Shown one piece after another: positions 56,615-64,000 of a DNA stretch of 64,000 nucleotides. The stretch covers positions 360,301 to 424,300 of the forward strand of contig NZ_RJSF01000019.1 of NCBI RefSeq assembly GCF_003725535.1, written 5' to 3'. This DNA is from Nocardioides pocheonensis. GTDB lineage: Bacteria; Actinomycetota; Actinomycetes; Propionibacteriales; Nocardioidaceae. Below the pieces are notes generated by a model. It had not been told where the DNA came from, did not search any database, and saw only the letters and a program-made list of their open reading frames with translations. A program made the position numbers and the translations under genes. Every line of letters begins with the position of its first letter. The stretch's first letter is position 1.

Positions 56615-56620
56615 CGGTGC

Positions 56621-58102
56621 ATGGGCCAGGAGGTGGACCAGCAGGAGTTCAGTCGCGCGGACCGCACCGCGCACCGCGAGAAGGTGCGCCGCTGCCTGGA
56701 CGTCTTCGCCCTGATGCTGCGCCAGGCGCACTTCGACGCCGAGGATCCGATGACCGGCCTCGAGATCGAGTTCAACCTGGTCGACGACGACGGGCGACCG
56801 GCGCTGAAGAACGCCGAGGCGCTCGCGGCGATCGCCAACCCGGACTTCCAGACCGAGCTCGGCCAGTTCAACCTCGAAATCAACGTCGCGCCGAGACGCC
56901 TCGGCACCCGGGGGATCACCGGCTTCGAGGAGGACCTGCGCGCGAGCCTCAACGACGCCGAGGCCCGCGCGAGCCAGGTGGGCGCGCACCTGGTGATGAT
57001 CGGGATCCTGCCCACCCTCGAGGCCGGGCACCTCGCACCCGGGACGATCAGCCCCAACCCGCGCTACCAGCTGCTCAGCGACCAGATCCTCAACGCCCGC
57101 GGCGAGGACATCGCGATCTCGATCACCGGCGTCGAGCGGCTCGAGACGACCTCCGAGTCGATCATGCCGGAGGCCGCCTGCACCAGCACCCAGCTGCACA
57201 CGCAGGTCAGCCCGGAGGACTTCCCGTCGTACTGGAACGCTGCCCAGTCGATCGCGGGGATCCAGCTCGCCGTCGGGGCCAACTCGCCCTACCTGCTGGG
57301 CAAGGAGCTCTGGGCCGAGACCCGCATCCCGTTGTTCGAGCAGGCCACCGACACGCGCAGCGAGGAGCTGAAGGCGCAGGGCGTCCGCCCGCGCGTGTGG
57401 TTCGGCGAGCGCTGGATCACCTCGATCTTCGACCTCTTCGAGGAGAACGTCCGCTACTTCCCGGCGCTGCTGCCGATCACCGAGGCCGAGGATCCGCTCG
57501 CGGTCCTCGAAGCGGGCGGCACGCCGCACCTCCACGAGCTCCGGCTCCACAACGGCACGATCTACCGCTGGAACCGGCCCGTGTACGACGTCGTCGACGG
57601 ACGCCCCCACCTCCGGGTGGAGAACCGCGTGCTCGCCGCAGGTCCGACGGTCGCCGACACGATGGCGAACGCCGCGTTCCACTTCGGTCTGGTCCGGTCC
57701 CTCGCCGAGGACGAACGGCCGCTGTGGTCCCAGATGTCGTTCTCCGCGGCGGAGGAGAACTTCCACGTGGCCGCCCGGGACGGCATCGACACGCAGGTCT
57801 ACTGGCCCGGCATCGGGCAGGTGTCGGCCACCGAGCTCGTCCTGCGCCGCCTGCTCCCGATGGCGCAGCAGGGTCTCGACGGGTGGGGTGCCGACAGCGA
57901 CGAGACCAGCCGCCTCCTCGGCATCATCGAGGCCCGCTGCAGCAGCGGGCAGAACGGCGCGAGCTGGTTCCGCGACCGGGTCCATGCCTGGGAGCACCAG
58001 GCGACCGCACGGGACGAGGCGGTGCGGCTGACGCTCCAGGAGTACCGCGAGCGGATGCACAGCAACGAGCCGGTGCACACCTGGAGCCTGCCCACAGGCT
58101 GA
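56621..58102 (+). CDS. Glutamate-cysteine ligase family protein (GCS2)
   Basis: The 493-residue protein belongs to the GCS2 (carboxylate-amine ligase) family that makes gamma-glutamyl compounds with ATP. Conserved acidic metal-binding segments include TGLEIEFNLVDDDG, FQTELGQFNLEINVAPR and the arginine region HLHELRLHNGTIYRWNRPVYD. In actinobacteria this fold serves in ergothioneine synthesis (EgtA) or as an orphan ligase; actinobacteria use mycothiol rather than glutathione, so the true product is not certain. The next gene region is the IS element, 14 bp downstream. Confidence 0.8.
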   Translation: MGQEVDQQEFSRADRTAHREKVRRCLDVFALMLRQAHFDAEDPMTGLEIEFNLVDDDGRPALKNAEALAAIANPDFQTELGQFNLEINVAPRRLGTRGITGFEEDLRASLNDAEARASQVGAHLVMIGILPTLEAGHLAPGTISPNPRYQLLSDQILNARGEDIAISITGVERLETTSESIMPEAACTSTQLHTQVSPEDFPSYWNAAQSIAGIQLAVGANSPYLLGKELWAETRIPLFEQATDTRSEELKAQGVRPRVWFGERWITSIFDLFEENVRYFPALLPITEAEDPLAVLEAGGTPHLHELRLHNGTIYRWNRPVYDVVDGRPHLRVENRVLAAGPTVADTMANAAFHFGLVRSLAEDERPLWSQMSFSAAEENFHVAARDGIDTQVYWPGIGQVSATELVLRRLLPMAQQGLDGWGADSDETSRLLGIIEARCSSGQNGASWFRDRVHAWEHQATARDEAVRLTLQEYRERMHSNEPVHTWSLPTG

Positions 58103-58111
58103 GGCGGCCAG

Positions 58112-59089
58112 CTAGGTGTAGTGCACCGGTAGGTCGTTGACGCGGCTGATGGGTGGTTGGCCGCCGAGGGCGGTGTGGCCGCGATGGTGGTTGTAGGTGT
58201 GGAGCCAGTCTGGCAGCGCGGCAGCTCGCTGCTCGCCGGAGTCGAAGACTTGGGCGTAGGCCCATTCTTCGATCATGGTGCGGTTCAGGCGCTCTGCTTT
58301 GCCGTTGGTCTGGGGTCGGTAGCGGCGGGTGAACCGGGCCTCGGCGCTGATGTCGTCGAGAGCTTCGCGCCAGGCTCGGCTGCGTCGGTAGGCCATGGCG
58401 TTGTCGGTCATCACGCGTTCGATCGTGATGCCGTGGTCGGCGAACCAGGCGGCCGCGCGGCGCAGGAATGCTGCGCAGGTCTCGGCGCGCTCGTCAGGAT
58501 GGATCTCGGCGTAGGCCAGCCGGGTGTGGTCGTCGATCGCGGCGTGCACGTACTCATAGCCCACACGTGGCGCGGAGCGGGCACGGCGGCGTTCCAGGCT
58601 GTCGCGCCCATGGACCCGCCAGCCGCCACCGGGGCGGAGTCGGCCGATCTTCTTCACATCGACATGGATCAGCTCGCCGGGCCGGGCCCGCTCGTAGCGG
58701 CGGATCGGCGCACCGGTGGGCCGATCCAGCCAGGCCAGCCGCGGCATGCCGTGCCGGGTCAGGACTCGGTGCACGGTTGAGGGTGCTAGACCTAGCACCG
58801 CCGCGATCCTCGCCGGGCCCAGCCGTCGGTCACGTCGCAACGCCAGGATCTGGGCCTCGAGGAGCGGATCGGTGCGCAGCGGGCTGTGGTGGGGCCGGCT
58901 CGAGCGGTCGAGCAGCCCGGCCGCACCTTCGGCGCGATACCTGGCCAACCACTTGTAGGCGGTCGCCCGGGAGACACCCATCTCAGCGGCGACATGGGCA
59001 GCTGGACGACCAGCGAGCACCCGCTGCACCAGCAGCTGACGCGACCACGGCGTCAACCGCGGCTTCGAACAGGCTCTAGCGTTGAACAT
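58112..59089 (-). CDS. IS481-family transposase
   Basis: The 325-residue transposase has an N-terminal helix-turn-helix (about 18-60, AAHVAAEMGVSRATAYKWLARYRAEGAAGLL) and a DDE integrase core: D144 in IHVDVKKIGRL, D229 in VMTDNAMAYRR and E266 in TNGKAERLNRTM. No frameshift or stop is seen, so it is probably functional. GGAGG is 5 nt before the ATG. The reading frame runs past the left end of the element: its TAG stop lies in the target duplication at 58112-58114. An inverted repeat in the 5' leader could hide the ribosome binding site. Confidence 0.95.
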   Translation of the reverse strand: MFNARACSKPRLTPWSRQLLVQRVLAGRPAAHVAAEMGVSRATAYKWLARYRAEGAAGLLDRSSRPHHSPLRTDPLLEAQILALRRDRRLGPARIAAVLGLAPSTVHRVLTRHGMPRLAWLDRPTGAPIRRYERARPGELIHVDVKKIGRLRPGGGWRVHGRDSLERRRARSAPRVGYEYVHAAIDDHTRLAYAEIHPDERAETCAAFLRRAAAWFADHGITIERVMTDNAMAYRRSRAWREALDDISAEARFTRRYRPQTNGKAERLNRTMIEEWAYAQVFDSGEQRAAALPDWLHTYNHHRGHTALGGQPPISRVNDLPVHYT

Positions 59090-59144
59090 GAGGACCTCCG
59101 GAAACGGTTGGAGACGGCAATCACCAATCCGCCCGGAGGTCCTC
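59090..59144 (-). promoter_or_regulatory. 12-bp inverted repeat in the transposase leader, masking the Shine-Dalgarno
   Basis: GAGGACCTCCGG (59144-59133 on the - strand) pairs exactly with CCGGAGGTCCTC (59101-59090), which contains the GGAGG ribosome binding site and ends right before the ATG. The 31-nt loop could hold the real promoter. Only transcripts entering from outside would carry both arms and fold. Confidence 0.6.
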
Positions 59145-59184
59145 CCTCACGTCAAGACGTCAACAACGTCCATGGGCACTACAG

Positions 59185-59643
59185 CTAGGCGGGGCTCTGG
59201 TCGCGCCGTCGGCTCGAGCCGTCGGCCCGCCGTGGCCGGACCCGCCGCCACCGGATGAGGTCCTCGTTGGCGAGGTTGAGCCAGCCGTAGCGCGTCATCA
59301 CGAAGAAGCCGGGCAGCTCCAGCGCGTGCCTTCCGAAGGCCTCGCGTGCGGCCGTGAACCACGCGAAGTCGGCGTCGGTCGGGGTGAGGTCGCCCGTCCG
59401 GGTGAGCCAGGGGACGGGGCGCTCGGCGGCCTGCCCGTCCAGCCCGTCGAGCACCCGCTCGACGAGGTCGGCGCGAAGCCCGGCGTCGAAGGAGGCGTCG
59501 TGCGGCAGCGTGATCCGGTCACCACCCGGCGTGCCCACGTGGAAGAGCGTCGGCAGCAACCGACGCGTGCCGGCCGCGCTCACGAAGTCGCACAGCGCCA
59601 CCCTCAGCTGCCCCGCCAGCGGCAGCGCGTCGATGTCCTCCAT
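59185..59643 (-). CDS. Hypothetical protein whose stop codon was duplicated by the IS insertion
   Basis: The 152-residue protein, MEDIDALPLAGQLRVALCD at the start and FFVMTRYGWLNLANEDLIRWRRVRPRR near the end, has no motif I recognise and no membrane segment. It contains many Trp and Arg residues. Its TAG stop (59187-59185) lies inside the right copy of the GCTAGG target duplication, so the gene is unbroken. ATG 59643 is the likely start; GTG 59658 would add five residues. Ribosome binding sequence is weak (GGCTGG). The convergent GCS2 gene was its 3' neighbour before the insertion. Confidence 0.65.
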   Translation of the reverse strand: MEDIDALPLAGQLRVALCDFVSAAGTRRLLPTLFHVGTPGGDRITLPHDASFDAGLRADLVERVLDGLDGQAAERPVPWLTRTGDLTPTDADFAWFTAAREAFGRHALELPGFFVMTRYGWLNLANEDLIRWRRVRPRRADGSSRRRDQSPA

Positions 59644-59720
59644 CGACCCAGCCTGCACGGTCGACGGCCCCCTCCGCCCGCGGGATCCACAGGCGCGCGC
59701 CGGTGCGGCACACTGGCGCC

Positions 59721-60299
59721 ATGGCCGCTCCCACGCTCCACCTCACCGGTGACGAGACCGCCGACCGCGTCCTCAGCGAGGACCCCTTCGCCCTGCTGCT
59801 CGGCATGCTGCTCGACCAGCAGTACCCGATGGAGCACGCGTTCCGGGGGCCGGCGAAGATCCTCGACCGGTTCGGCACGCTCGATCCGGCGAAGGTCGCC
59901 GCCGCCGACCCCGAGGAGTTCGCCGCCCTGTGCGCGACCCCGCCCGCCGTGCACCGGTTCCCCGGGTCGATGGCGACCCGGATCCAGGCGGTCGCCGCCG
60001 CGGTCGTCGACACCTACGACGGCGACACCGCCCGGCTCTGGACCGAGGCGGCCACCGGTGCGGACCTGGTGGCGCGCGTGATGGCGCTGCCGGGGTTCGG
60101 CAAGCAGAAGGCCCAGATCTTCACCGCCCTCCTGGCCAAGCAGCTCGGCGTGCGTCCCGAGGGCTGGGAGCGTGCCGTCGGGGACTACAGCCTCGAGGGG
60201 CATCGGTCGGTCGCGGACGTGGTCGACGAGTCGTCGCTCGCACGCGTGCGCGCGTTCAAGAAGGAGAAGAAGGCGGCGGCCAGGGCCGCTTCGACCTGA
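59721..60299 (+). CDS. HhH-GPD-type base-excision DNA repair protein
   Basis: The 192-residue protein is a small helix-hairpin-helix protein: FALLLGMLLDQQYPMEHAFRGPAKILDRFG is typical of the HhH-GPD N-terminal helices, and the hairpin VMALPGFGKQKAQIFTALLAKQ near residue 118 is the DNA-binding HhH. A catalytic Asp cannot be placed with confidence. Lys/Ala-rich tail (FKKEKKAAARAAST). Members of this uncharacterised group may remove damaged bases. CACACT is 6 nt before ATG, a weak leaderless signal. The last 44 bp overlap the convergent gene. Confidence 0.7.
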   Translation: MAAPTLHLTGDETADRVLSEDPFALLLGMLLDQQYPMEHAFRGPAKILDRFGTLDPAKVAAADPEEFAALCATPPAVHRFPGSMATRIQAVAAAVVDTYDGDTARLWTEAATGADLVARVMALPGFGKQKAQIFTALLAKQLGVRPEGWERAVGDYSLEGHRSVADVVDESSLARVRAFKKEKKAAARAAST

Positions 60300-60645
60300 C
60301 CCGCCCGCGGGACAGCGAGTCCCGTGCCGCCTGCTGCTCGCGCACCGACCGCACCAGCGCGTCGAGCCCGTCCTGGGCCCGGATCAGTCCCCGCCCGTCC
60401 GGGTCGGAGTAGGTGATCCGTACGACGACGGTCGACGAGCCCCCGCCCGTGGGCACGATGTCCAGCTCGGTCCTGACGCCGATCAGTCGTCCGGCCTGGC
60501 GCGCCGCCCACTGCACGTCGACGAACTCCTGGGCCGGGACCGGGTCGATCTCGATGACGTGCTCGCCGTAGAGCCAGAGCTTCCCGGCGATCTCCAGGGT
60601 CAGCTCCCAGCGCGGGTCGTCCGGGCGCTCGTCGTGGCCGGTCAT
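60256..60645 (-). CDS. Hypothetical protein, 129 residues
   Basis: The product (MTGHDERPDDPRWELTLEIA ... GSSTVVVRITYSDPDGRGL) looks like a single alpha/beta domain and may be related to SRPBCC-type or small coenzyme-binding proteins, but I cannot name a family. The last dozen residues (RSKRPWPPPSSPS) are encoded in the overlap with the convergent repair gene and may not be conserved. ATG 60645 lacks a clear Shine-Dalgarno. Confidence 0.5.
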   Translation of the reverse strand: MTGHDERPDDPRWELTLEIAGKLWLYGEHVIEIDPVPAQEFVDVQWAARQAGRLIGVRTELDIVPTGGGSSTVVVRITYSDPDGRGLIRAQDGLDALVRSVREQQAARDSLSRGRVRSKRPWPPPSSPS

Positions 60646-61006
60646 CGCTCGGGTCCGCACCACGCGTGCTCGCCGACTCGACGGGTCGCGCCACCGCCAC
60701 GCGCGTTGCCGGCGAGCCGAGATCCGAGACCTTGCCCTGCCCCACACAGGGAATCCATGGTTCCGGAATACCCGGAAACGGCCAGCCTGAACCCGCCACG
60801 GAGGACTCGTGCGCTGTTCGTGGCGCCGCACCCGGGCCGCAGGTCCGAGGGCCGGCGGGCGGCCGGCCACCGACAGAGCGTGCGCCACGCGTCGGCCCCG
60901 GACGCGACCATGTGGTCGGGCGTGCCAGAATGGGGGCGCGGCTGTTGACAGGTACGGGCTTTGCCGCGCCCGAGAAGTGCCCCCACGTCTGACCGAGAGG
61001 TAGTTC
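60646..61006 (+). promoter_or_regulatory. Regulatory stretch upstream of the primary sigma factor gene
   Basis: No gene is visible in these 361 bp. A possible extended -10 box TGCCAGAAT lies at 60923-60931. A perfect TTGACA at 60945-60950 is present but no good -10 follows at 17-18 bp. Near 60748-60775 is an imperfect dyad GGAATCCATGGTTCC followed by CCGGAATACCCGG. GAGAGG at 60995-61000 is the ribosome binding site of the sigma gene. So at least one promoter for sigA is expected here. Confidence 0.45.
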
Positions 61007-62290
61007 GTGTCCTCGAGCTCGTCCACCACGGCCGCCCGGAAGTCCCCCACGCAGCCTGCGAAGGCCGCCGCCAAGAAGGCTCCTGCCAAGGCCGCGAAGG
61101 CAGCCGAGAAGGCGCCGGCCAAGAGCGCTCCGGCCAAGAAGACCGCGGCGAAGAAGGCTCCGGCGAAGAAGGCGGCCGCCAAGGCGACCGCCGAGGAGCT
61201 GCAGGCATCGGTCCAGGCCGTCGGGCCTGACGGCAAGAAGCTCCTGGTCGACGTGCCCGACGAGCAGTTCGAGGCCGACCTCGAGGCCGACCCGACGATC
61301 GTCGAGGACGAGAAGCAGGCCTTCACCGTCTCCGCTGCCGACGAGACCGACGAGCCCGAGCAGCAGGTGATGGTGGCCGGCGCGACCGCCGACCCCGTGA
61401 AGGACTACCTCAAGCAGATCGGCAAGGTCCCGCTGCTGAACGCGGAGATGGAGGTCGAGCTCGCCAAGCGGATCGAGGCGGGCCTGTTCTCCGAGGAGAA
61501 GCTCGGCAAGGGCGGCAAGATCTCCGACAAGATGCGCGAAGAGCTCGAGTGGATCGCCGAGGACGGCAAGCGGGCCAAGAACCACCTGCTCGAGGCGAAC
61601 CTCCGCCTCGTCGTCTCGCTGGCCAAGCGCTACACCGGCCGCGGCATGCTGTTCCTCGACCTGATCCAGGAGGGGAACCTCGGCCTGATCCGTGCGGTCG
61701 AGAAGTTCGACTACACCAAGGGCTACAAGTTCTCGACGTACGCCACCTGGTGGATCCGGCAGGCGATCACGCGTGCGATGGCCGACCAGGCCCGCACGAT
61801 CCGCATCCCGGTGCACATGGTCGAGGTGATCAACAAGCTCGCCCGCGTCCAGCGCCAGATGCTGCAGGACCTCGGTCGGGAGCCCACGCCGGAGGAGCTC
61901 GCCAAGGAGCTCGACATGACCCCCGAGAAGGTCATCGAGGTGCAGAAGTACGGCCGCGAGCCGATCTCCCTGCACACCCCGCTCGGCGAGGACGGCGACT
62001 CGGAGTTCGGCGACCTCATCGAGGACTCCGAGGCGATCGTGCCGGCCGACGCCGTCTCGTTCACGCTCCTCCAGGAGCAGCTGCACGCGGTGCTCGACAC
62101 GCTGTCCGAGCGCGAGGCCGGCGTGGTGAGCATGCGGTTCGGCCTCACCGACGGGCAGCCGAAGACGCTCGACGAGATCGGCAAGGTGTACGGCGTCACG
62201 CGTGAGCGGATCCGCCAGATCGAGTCGAAGACGATGTCGAAGCTGCGGCACCCGAGCCGCTCGCAGGTGCTGCGCGACTACCTGGACTGA
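61007..62290 (+). CDS. sigA: Primary RNA polymerase sigma factor (SigA/HrdB/RpoD)
   Basis: The 427-residue protein has an N-terminal Lys/Ala/Pro-rich extension (about 10-60, [19 protein letters not shown] and similar) like HrdB proteins, then an acidic region, and the sigma-70 core: [17 protein letters not shown] (1.2), [22 protein letters not shown] (2.3-2.4), [20 protein letters not shown] (3.2) and the 4.2 helix-turn-helix [32 protein letters not shown]. It directs transcription of housekeeping genes. The GTG start has GAGAGG 6 nt upstream. The SigB-like gene lies about 10 kb away, a spacing like that of sigA and sigB in mycobacteria. Confidence 0.97.
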   Translation: MSSSSSTTAARKSPTQPAKAAAKKAPAKAAKAAEKAPAKSAPAKKTAAKKAPAKKAAAKATAEELQASVQAVGPDGKKLLVDVPDEQFEADLEADPTIVEDEKQAFTVSAADETDEPEQQVMVAGATADPVKDYLKQIGKVPLLNAEMEVELAKRIEAGLFSEEKLGKGGKISDKMREELEWIAEDGKRAKNHLLEANLRLVVSLAKRYTGRGMLFLDLIQEGNLGLIRAVEKFDYTKGYKFSTYATWWIRQAITRAMADQARTIRIPVHMVEVINKLARVQRQMLQDLGREPTPEELAKELDMTPEKVIEVQKYGREPISLHTPLGEDGDSEFGDLIEDSEAIVPADAVSFTLLQEQLHAVLDTLSEREAGVVSMRFGLTDGQPKTLDEIGKVYGVTRERIRQIESKTMSKLRHPSRSQVLRDYLD

Positions 62291-62382
62291 GTCTCGGGGG
62301 CCCTGCGGCCTCATGCCTTCGTCCGTTGTGGGCACCGGGGCCACGGGGAGGGTGTCCGTGCGACGACCGCAGAGGAGACACC

Positions 62383-62607
62383 ATGCCGAAGGGCGACGTC
62401 GAGACCGTCCACCGCGACGGGATGTGGGGCAACCTCATCGAGGGTGAGCACCACACCGAGCACTACTTCCAGACCAAGGACCGGGCCGTGGCCGCGGGAC
62501 GGGACCTGGCCCGGGAGCGCCGCTCCGAGCACATCATCAAGAACGAGGACGGCACGATCGCCGAGCGCAACACCTACGGCGACGACCCGCGGGACGTCCG
62601 GGGCTGA
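62383..62607 (+). CDS. DUF2188 family protein
   Basis: The 74-residue protein, MPKGDVETVHRDGMWGNLIE with a FQTKDRAVAAGRDLARERRSEHIIKNEDGTI core, matches the DUF2188 pattern of small cytoplasmic proteins often linked with stress. Function is unknown. AGAGGAG precedes the ATG by 5 nt. It follows the primary sigma gene by 92 bp and may be cotranscribed or separate. Confidence 0.8.
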   Translation: MPKGDVETVHRDGMWGNLIEGEHHTEHYFQTKDRAVAAGRDLARERRSEHIIKNEDGTIAERNTYGDDPRDVRG

Positions 62608-62689
62608 CCGGGGCGCTCCGTCACGATTCCGGTGAGGTGGCGCGGGCGGCGGATTGCCGCAGCGTCGACGGTCCTGCACAGTCCTTCTC

Positions 62690-63427
62690 GTGACGGAACA
62701 CCCCCGCTGGCTTTCTCGCTACCTCGACGGCGAGAGGGACCTCGTGTGGCACGAGCTGCGCCAGCTCGGCGCTCACGTGCGCGACCCGGCGTTCGCCGGC
62801 GAGGCTCAAGCGGTCTGTGACGAGATGGCTCGCCGGGCGCGCCGCAACATCGACGTGCTCATCGAGCGGCTGCTCGAGCAGGGCTATCGCTTTCACGCGA
62901 ACGACGACGCCGGCACGCCCGTACCACCCCTGGCCGCACCGGGGCCGGACGCGGAGGCGTTCGTCGACTGGCTCGAGAAGACCTTCGGCCCGGTGCCGAT
63001 GGTGTTGTCGTCGTGGGTGCGCATCGTCGGGGACGTGTGGATGGTCGGCACCCACCCCGAGTGGGAGACCTCTGCCGCGGCGGACCCGCTCGTCGTCGAG
63101 GTGGCCGGCTTGCGCTACCCGGGGGAGGACGTGCGCCCGTCCTTGCTCGACGAGTTCGAGCAGTGGCGCGAGGACCGGGAGGGCAGACCGTTCCGGCTCC
63201 CCGTCGCGCCGGACCACTTGCACAAGAACAACGTCAGCGGTGGCGCACCGTACGGCCTCGTCCTTCCGGACGCCTGCGCTGACGCGCTCGTCGTCACCGA
63301 GGTCGCGATGTCGTTCGTCACGTACCTGCAGCGCGTCTTCGCCACCGGCGGCTTCCCCCGGTGGAGCGGGGACGACCGGCAGTGGGCCGTGACCCACGCC
63401 TTGACGCGGGGCCTCGAGCCGGTCTGA
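62690..63427 (+). CDS. Hypothetical protein, 245 residues
   Basis: The protein starts TEHPRWLSRYLDGERDLVWHELRQLG and has a long helical N-terminal part, a middle with WVRIVGDVWMVGTHPEWETSAAADPLVVEVAG and a helical C terminus (ALVVTEVAMSFVTYLQRVFATGGFPRW). It is soluble by composition. I do not recognise the family. GTG 62690 is preceded at 7 nt by CACAGT, a weak leaderless signal. Confidence 0.55.
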   Translation: MTEHPRWLSRYLDGERDLVWHELRQLGAHVRDPAFAGEAQAVCDEMARRARRNIDVLIERLLEQGYRFHANDDAGTPVPPLAAPGPDAEAFVDWLEKTFGPVPMVLSSWVRIVGDVWMVGTHPEWETSAAADPLVVEVAGLRYPGEDVRPSLLDEFEQWREDREGRPFRLPVAPDHLHKNNVSGGAPYGLVLPDACADALVVTEVAMSFVTYLQRVFATGGFPRWSGDDRQWAVTHALTRGLEPV

Positions 63428-63451
63428 GCGGTGGCCCGGGACGCTGGGGCG

Positions 63452-64000
63452 TCAGGCGGCGGGGACCGCCGTCGTACCGGCCTCGTCGGGTCGGGCCGCG
63501 AGGTTGCGCCGGTGGATTCCCTGCACCGCCAACCCGAGCAGCGCGATCGTGAGGCCGAGGGCGCCGGCGAGCTCGAACCCGCCGTCCCAGCCGCCGTGGT
63601 CGATCGCCCACCCGACCACGGGCGCACCGACGGCGCCGCCGAGGGTCAGGGCCGAGCCGTGCCAGCCCATCGCCTCGCCACGGACGTTGGCCGGCACCGC
63701 CCGGCTGAGGTCGTCGATGGTGGCGGTGATCGTGGGTGCGCAGAAGAGCCCGGAGAGGAACAGCAGCACGGTGAAGGCCGTGCGGCCGTCGGCGACGGTG
63801 ACGGCGAGGGTGGACGACCCGAGCAGGACCAGCAGGACCGACGCGGGCGGGTGCCGGCGCAGCGCGCCGTACACGATCCCGCCGACCGCCGATCCCAGTC
63901 CCCAGAGGGCCAGCACCCAGCCGATCGAGGTGGTGTGCCCCATCGCTCGCATCGCGGCGACCGCGCCGAGGTCCTCGCCGGTGAGGATCACCGTGGCGGC
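63452..64000 (-). CDS. MFS transporter, C-terminal half (cut by the window edge)
   Basis: The visible 183 or so residues hold the last six helices of a major facilitator transporter (for example SIGWVLALWGLGSAVGGIVYGALRR and VLLFLSGLFCAPTITATIDDLSRAVP with the GSALTLGGAVGAPVVGWAIDHGG segment). The rest, including the start, lies beyond position 64000. The substrate cannot be named; proteins of this plan often export drugs or arabinose. A short GACGC/GCGTC hairpin lies at its stop, convergent with the preceding gene. Confidence 0.8.
   Translation of the reverse strand, partial: AATVILTGEDLGAVAAMRAMGHTTSIGWVLALWGLGSAVGGIVYGALRRHPPASVLLVLLGSSTLAVTVADGRTAFTVLLFLSGLFCAPTITATIDDLSRAVPANVRGEAMGWHGSALTLGGAVGAPVVGWAIDHGGWDGGFELAGALGLTIALLGLAVQGIHRRNLAARPDEAGTTAVPAA

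Larger units (their letters stand above)
58111..59189. mobile_element. IS481-family insertion sequence with 6-bp target duplication
   Basis: The element spans 58117-59183 (1067 bp). Its ends are imperfect inverted repeats of about 26 bp that both begin TGTAGTGC and share TTGACG further in (about 19 of 26 positions match). The 6-bp direct repeat GCTAGG flanks it at 58111-58116 and 59184-59189. One transposase gene fills it, on the - strand. Everything needed for activity looks intact. The duplicated site contains the stop codon of the gene to the right. Confidence 0.9.

Noticed and set aside
58111-59189. A composite transposon or genomic island
   Set aside because: Only one copy of the element is present and the flanking genes are ordinary chromosomal ones; no integrase, tRNA-proximal att site or second IS is seen.
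60945-60950. A perfect TTGACA as the main sigA promoter
   Set aside because: No acceptable -10 hexamer lies 16-19 bp downstream. The TGCCAGAAT box upstream is a better candidate.

Overview
The window is 64 kb of very GC-rich DNA with actinobacterial codon use (strong G/C at third positions, many GTG starts, stop-to-start overlaps). It carries SCO1/lgt, pdtaR, rpsA, coaE and two group 1/2 sigma factors in an order known from Streptomyces and partly from Mycobacterium (trpCBA-lgt, gltBD, pyk, pdtaR, polA, rpsA, coaE). A Nocardioides-like member of the Actinomycetota is my best guess from the protein sequences; this is inference.

Region 1 (1-12.4 kb) is core metabolism on the + strand: trpC-trpB-trpA coupled by ATGA overlaps, a copper-chaperone-like SCO1 lipoprotein, lgt, both subunits of NADPH glutamate synthase, and pyruvate kinase. 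Region 2 (12.4-20.5 kb) has a non-coding stretch, a P-loop kinase, an odd class I tRNA with anticodon CAA, the ANTAR response regulator, a complete branched-chain amino-acid-type ABC transporter (binding protein, two permeases, two ATPases), a GNAT protein and a hotdog thioesterase. polA follows.

Region 3 (23.3-42.4 kb) is a block of cell-envelope glycan genes lying between polA and rpsA: a flippase, a GMC oxidoreductase with a small partner, two sugar epimerase/dehydratase proteins, a UbiA-type polyprenyl-phosphate phosphoribosyltransferase-like protein, an HHxxxDG acyltransferase-like protein, an AftD-like giant arabinofuranosyltransferase, two further polytopic GT-C-like proteins, a 70-residue Ala-rich protein with its own promoter and terminator, a GT4 glycosyltransferase, methyltransferases and a DUF3068 protein. 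It looks like a polyprenyl-phosphate-sugar and arabinan-type polysaccharide system and is the least ordinary part of the window.

Region 4 (42.5-58.1 kb) returns to housekeeping: rpsA, a GlxA-type regulator, an AlaX editing protein, an acyl-CoA ligase, coaE, a secreted M36-like metalloprotease, a SigB/HrdD-type sigma factor, 5-oxoprolinase pxpABC, dinB, a DUF4192 protein and a GCS2-type glutamate-cysteine ligase. Between pxpA and pxpB is a 450-bp non-coding stretch with a cluster of DnaA-box sequences and a possible structured RNA.

Region 5 (58.1-64 kb) starts with a complete IS481-family element (6-bp target duplication, imperfect terminal repeats) that landed exactly on the stop codon of a neighbouring gene, followed by an HhH-GPD glycosylase-like gene, the primary sigma factor, small hypothetical genes and the C-terminal part of an MFS transporter cut by the window edge.

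Across the window about ten genes have a TANNNT-like -10 box 6-8 nt before the start codon and no Shine-Dalgarno, which points to leaderless transcripts.
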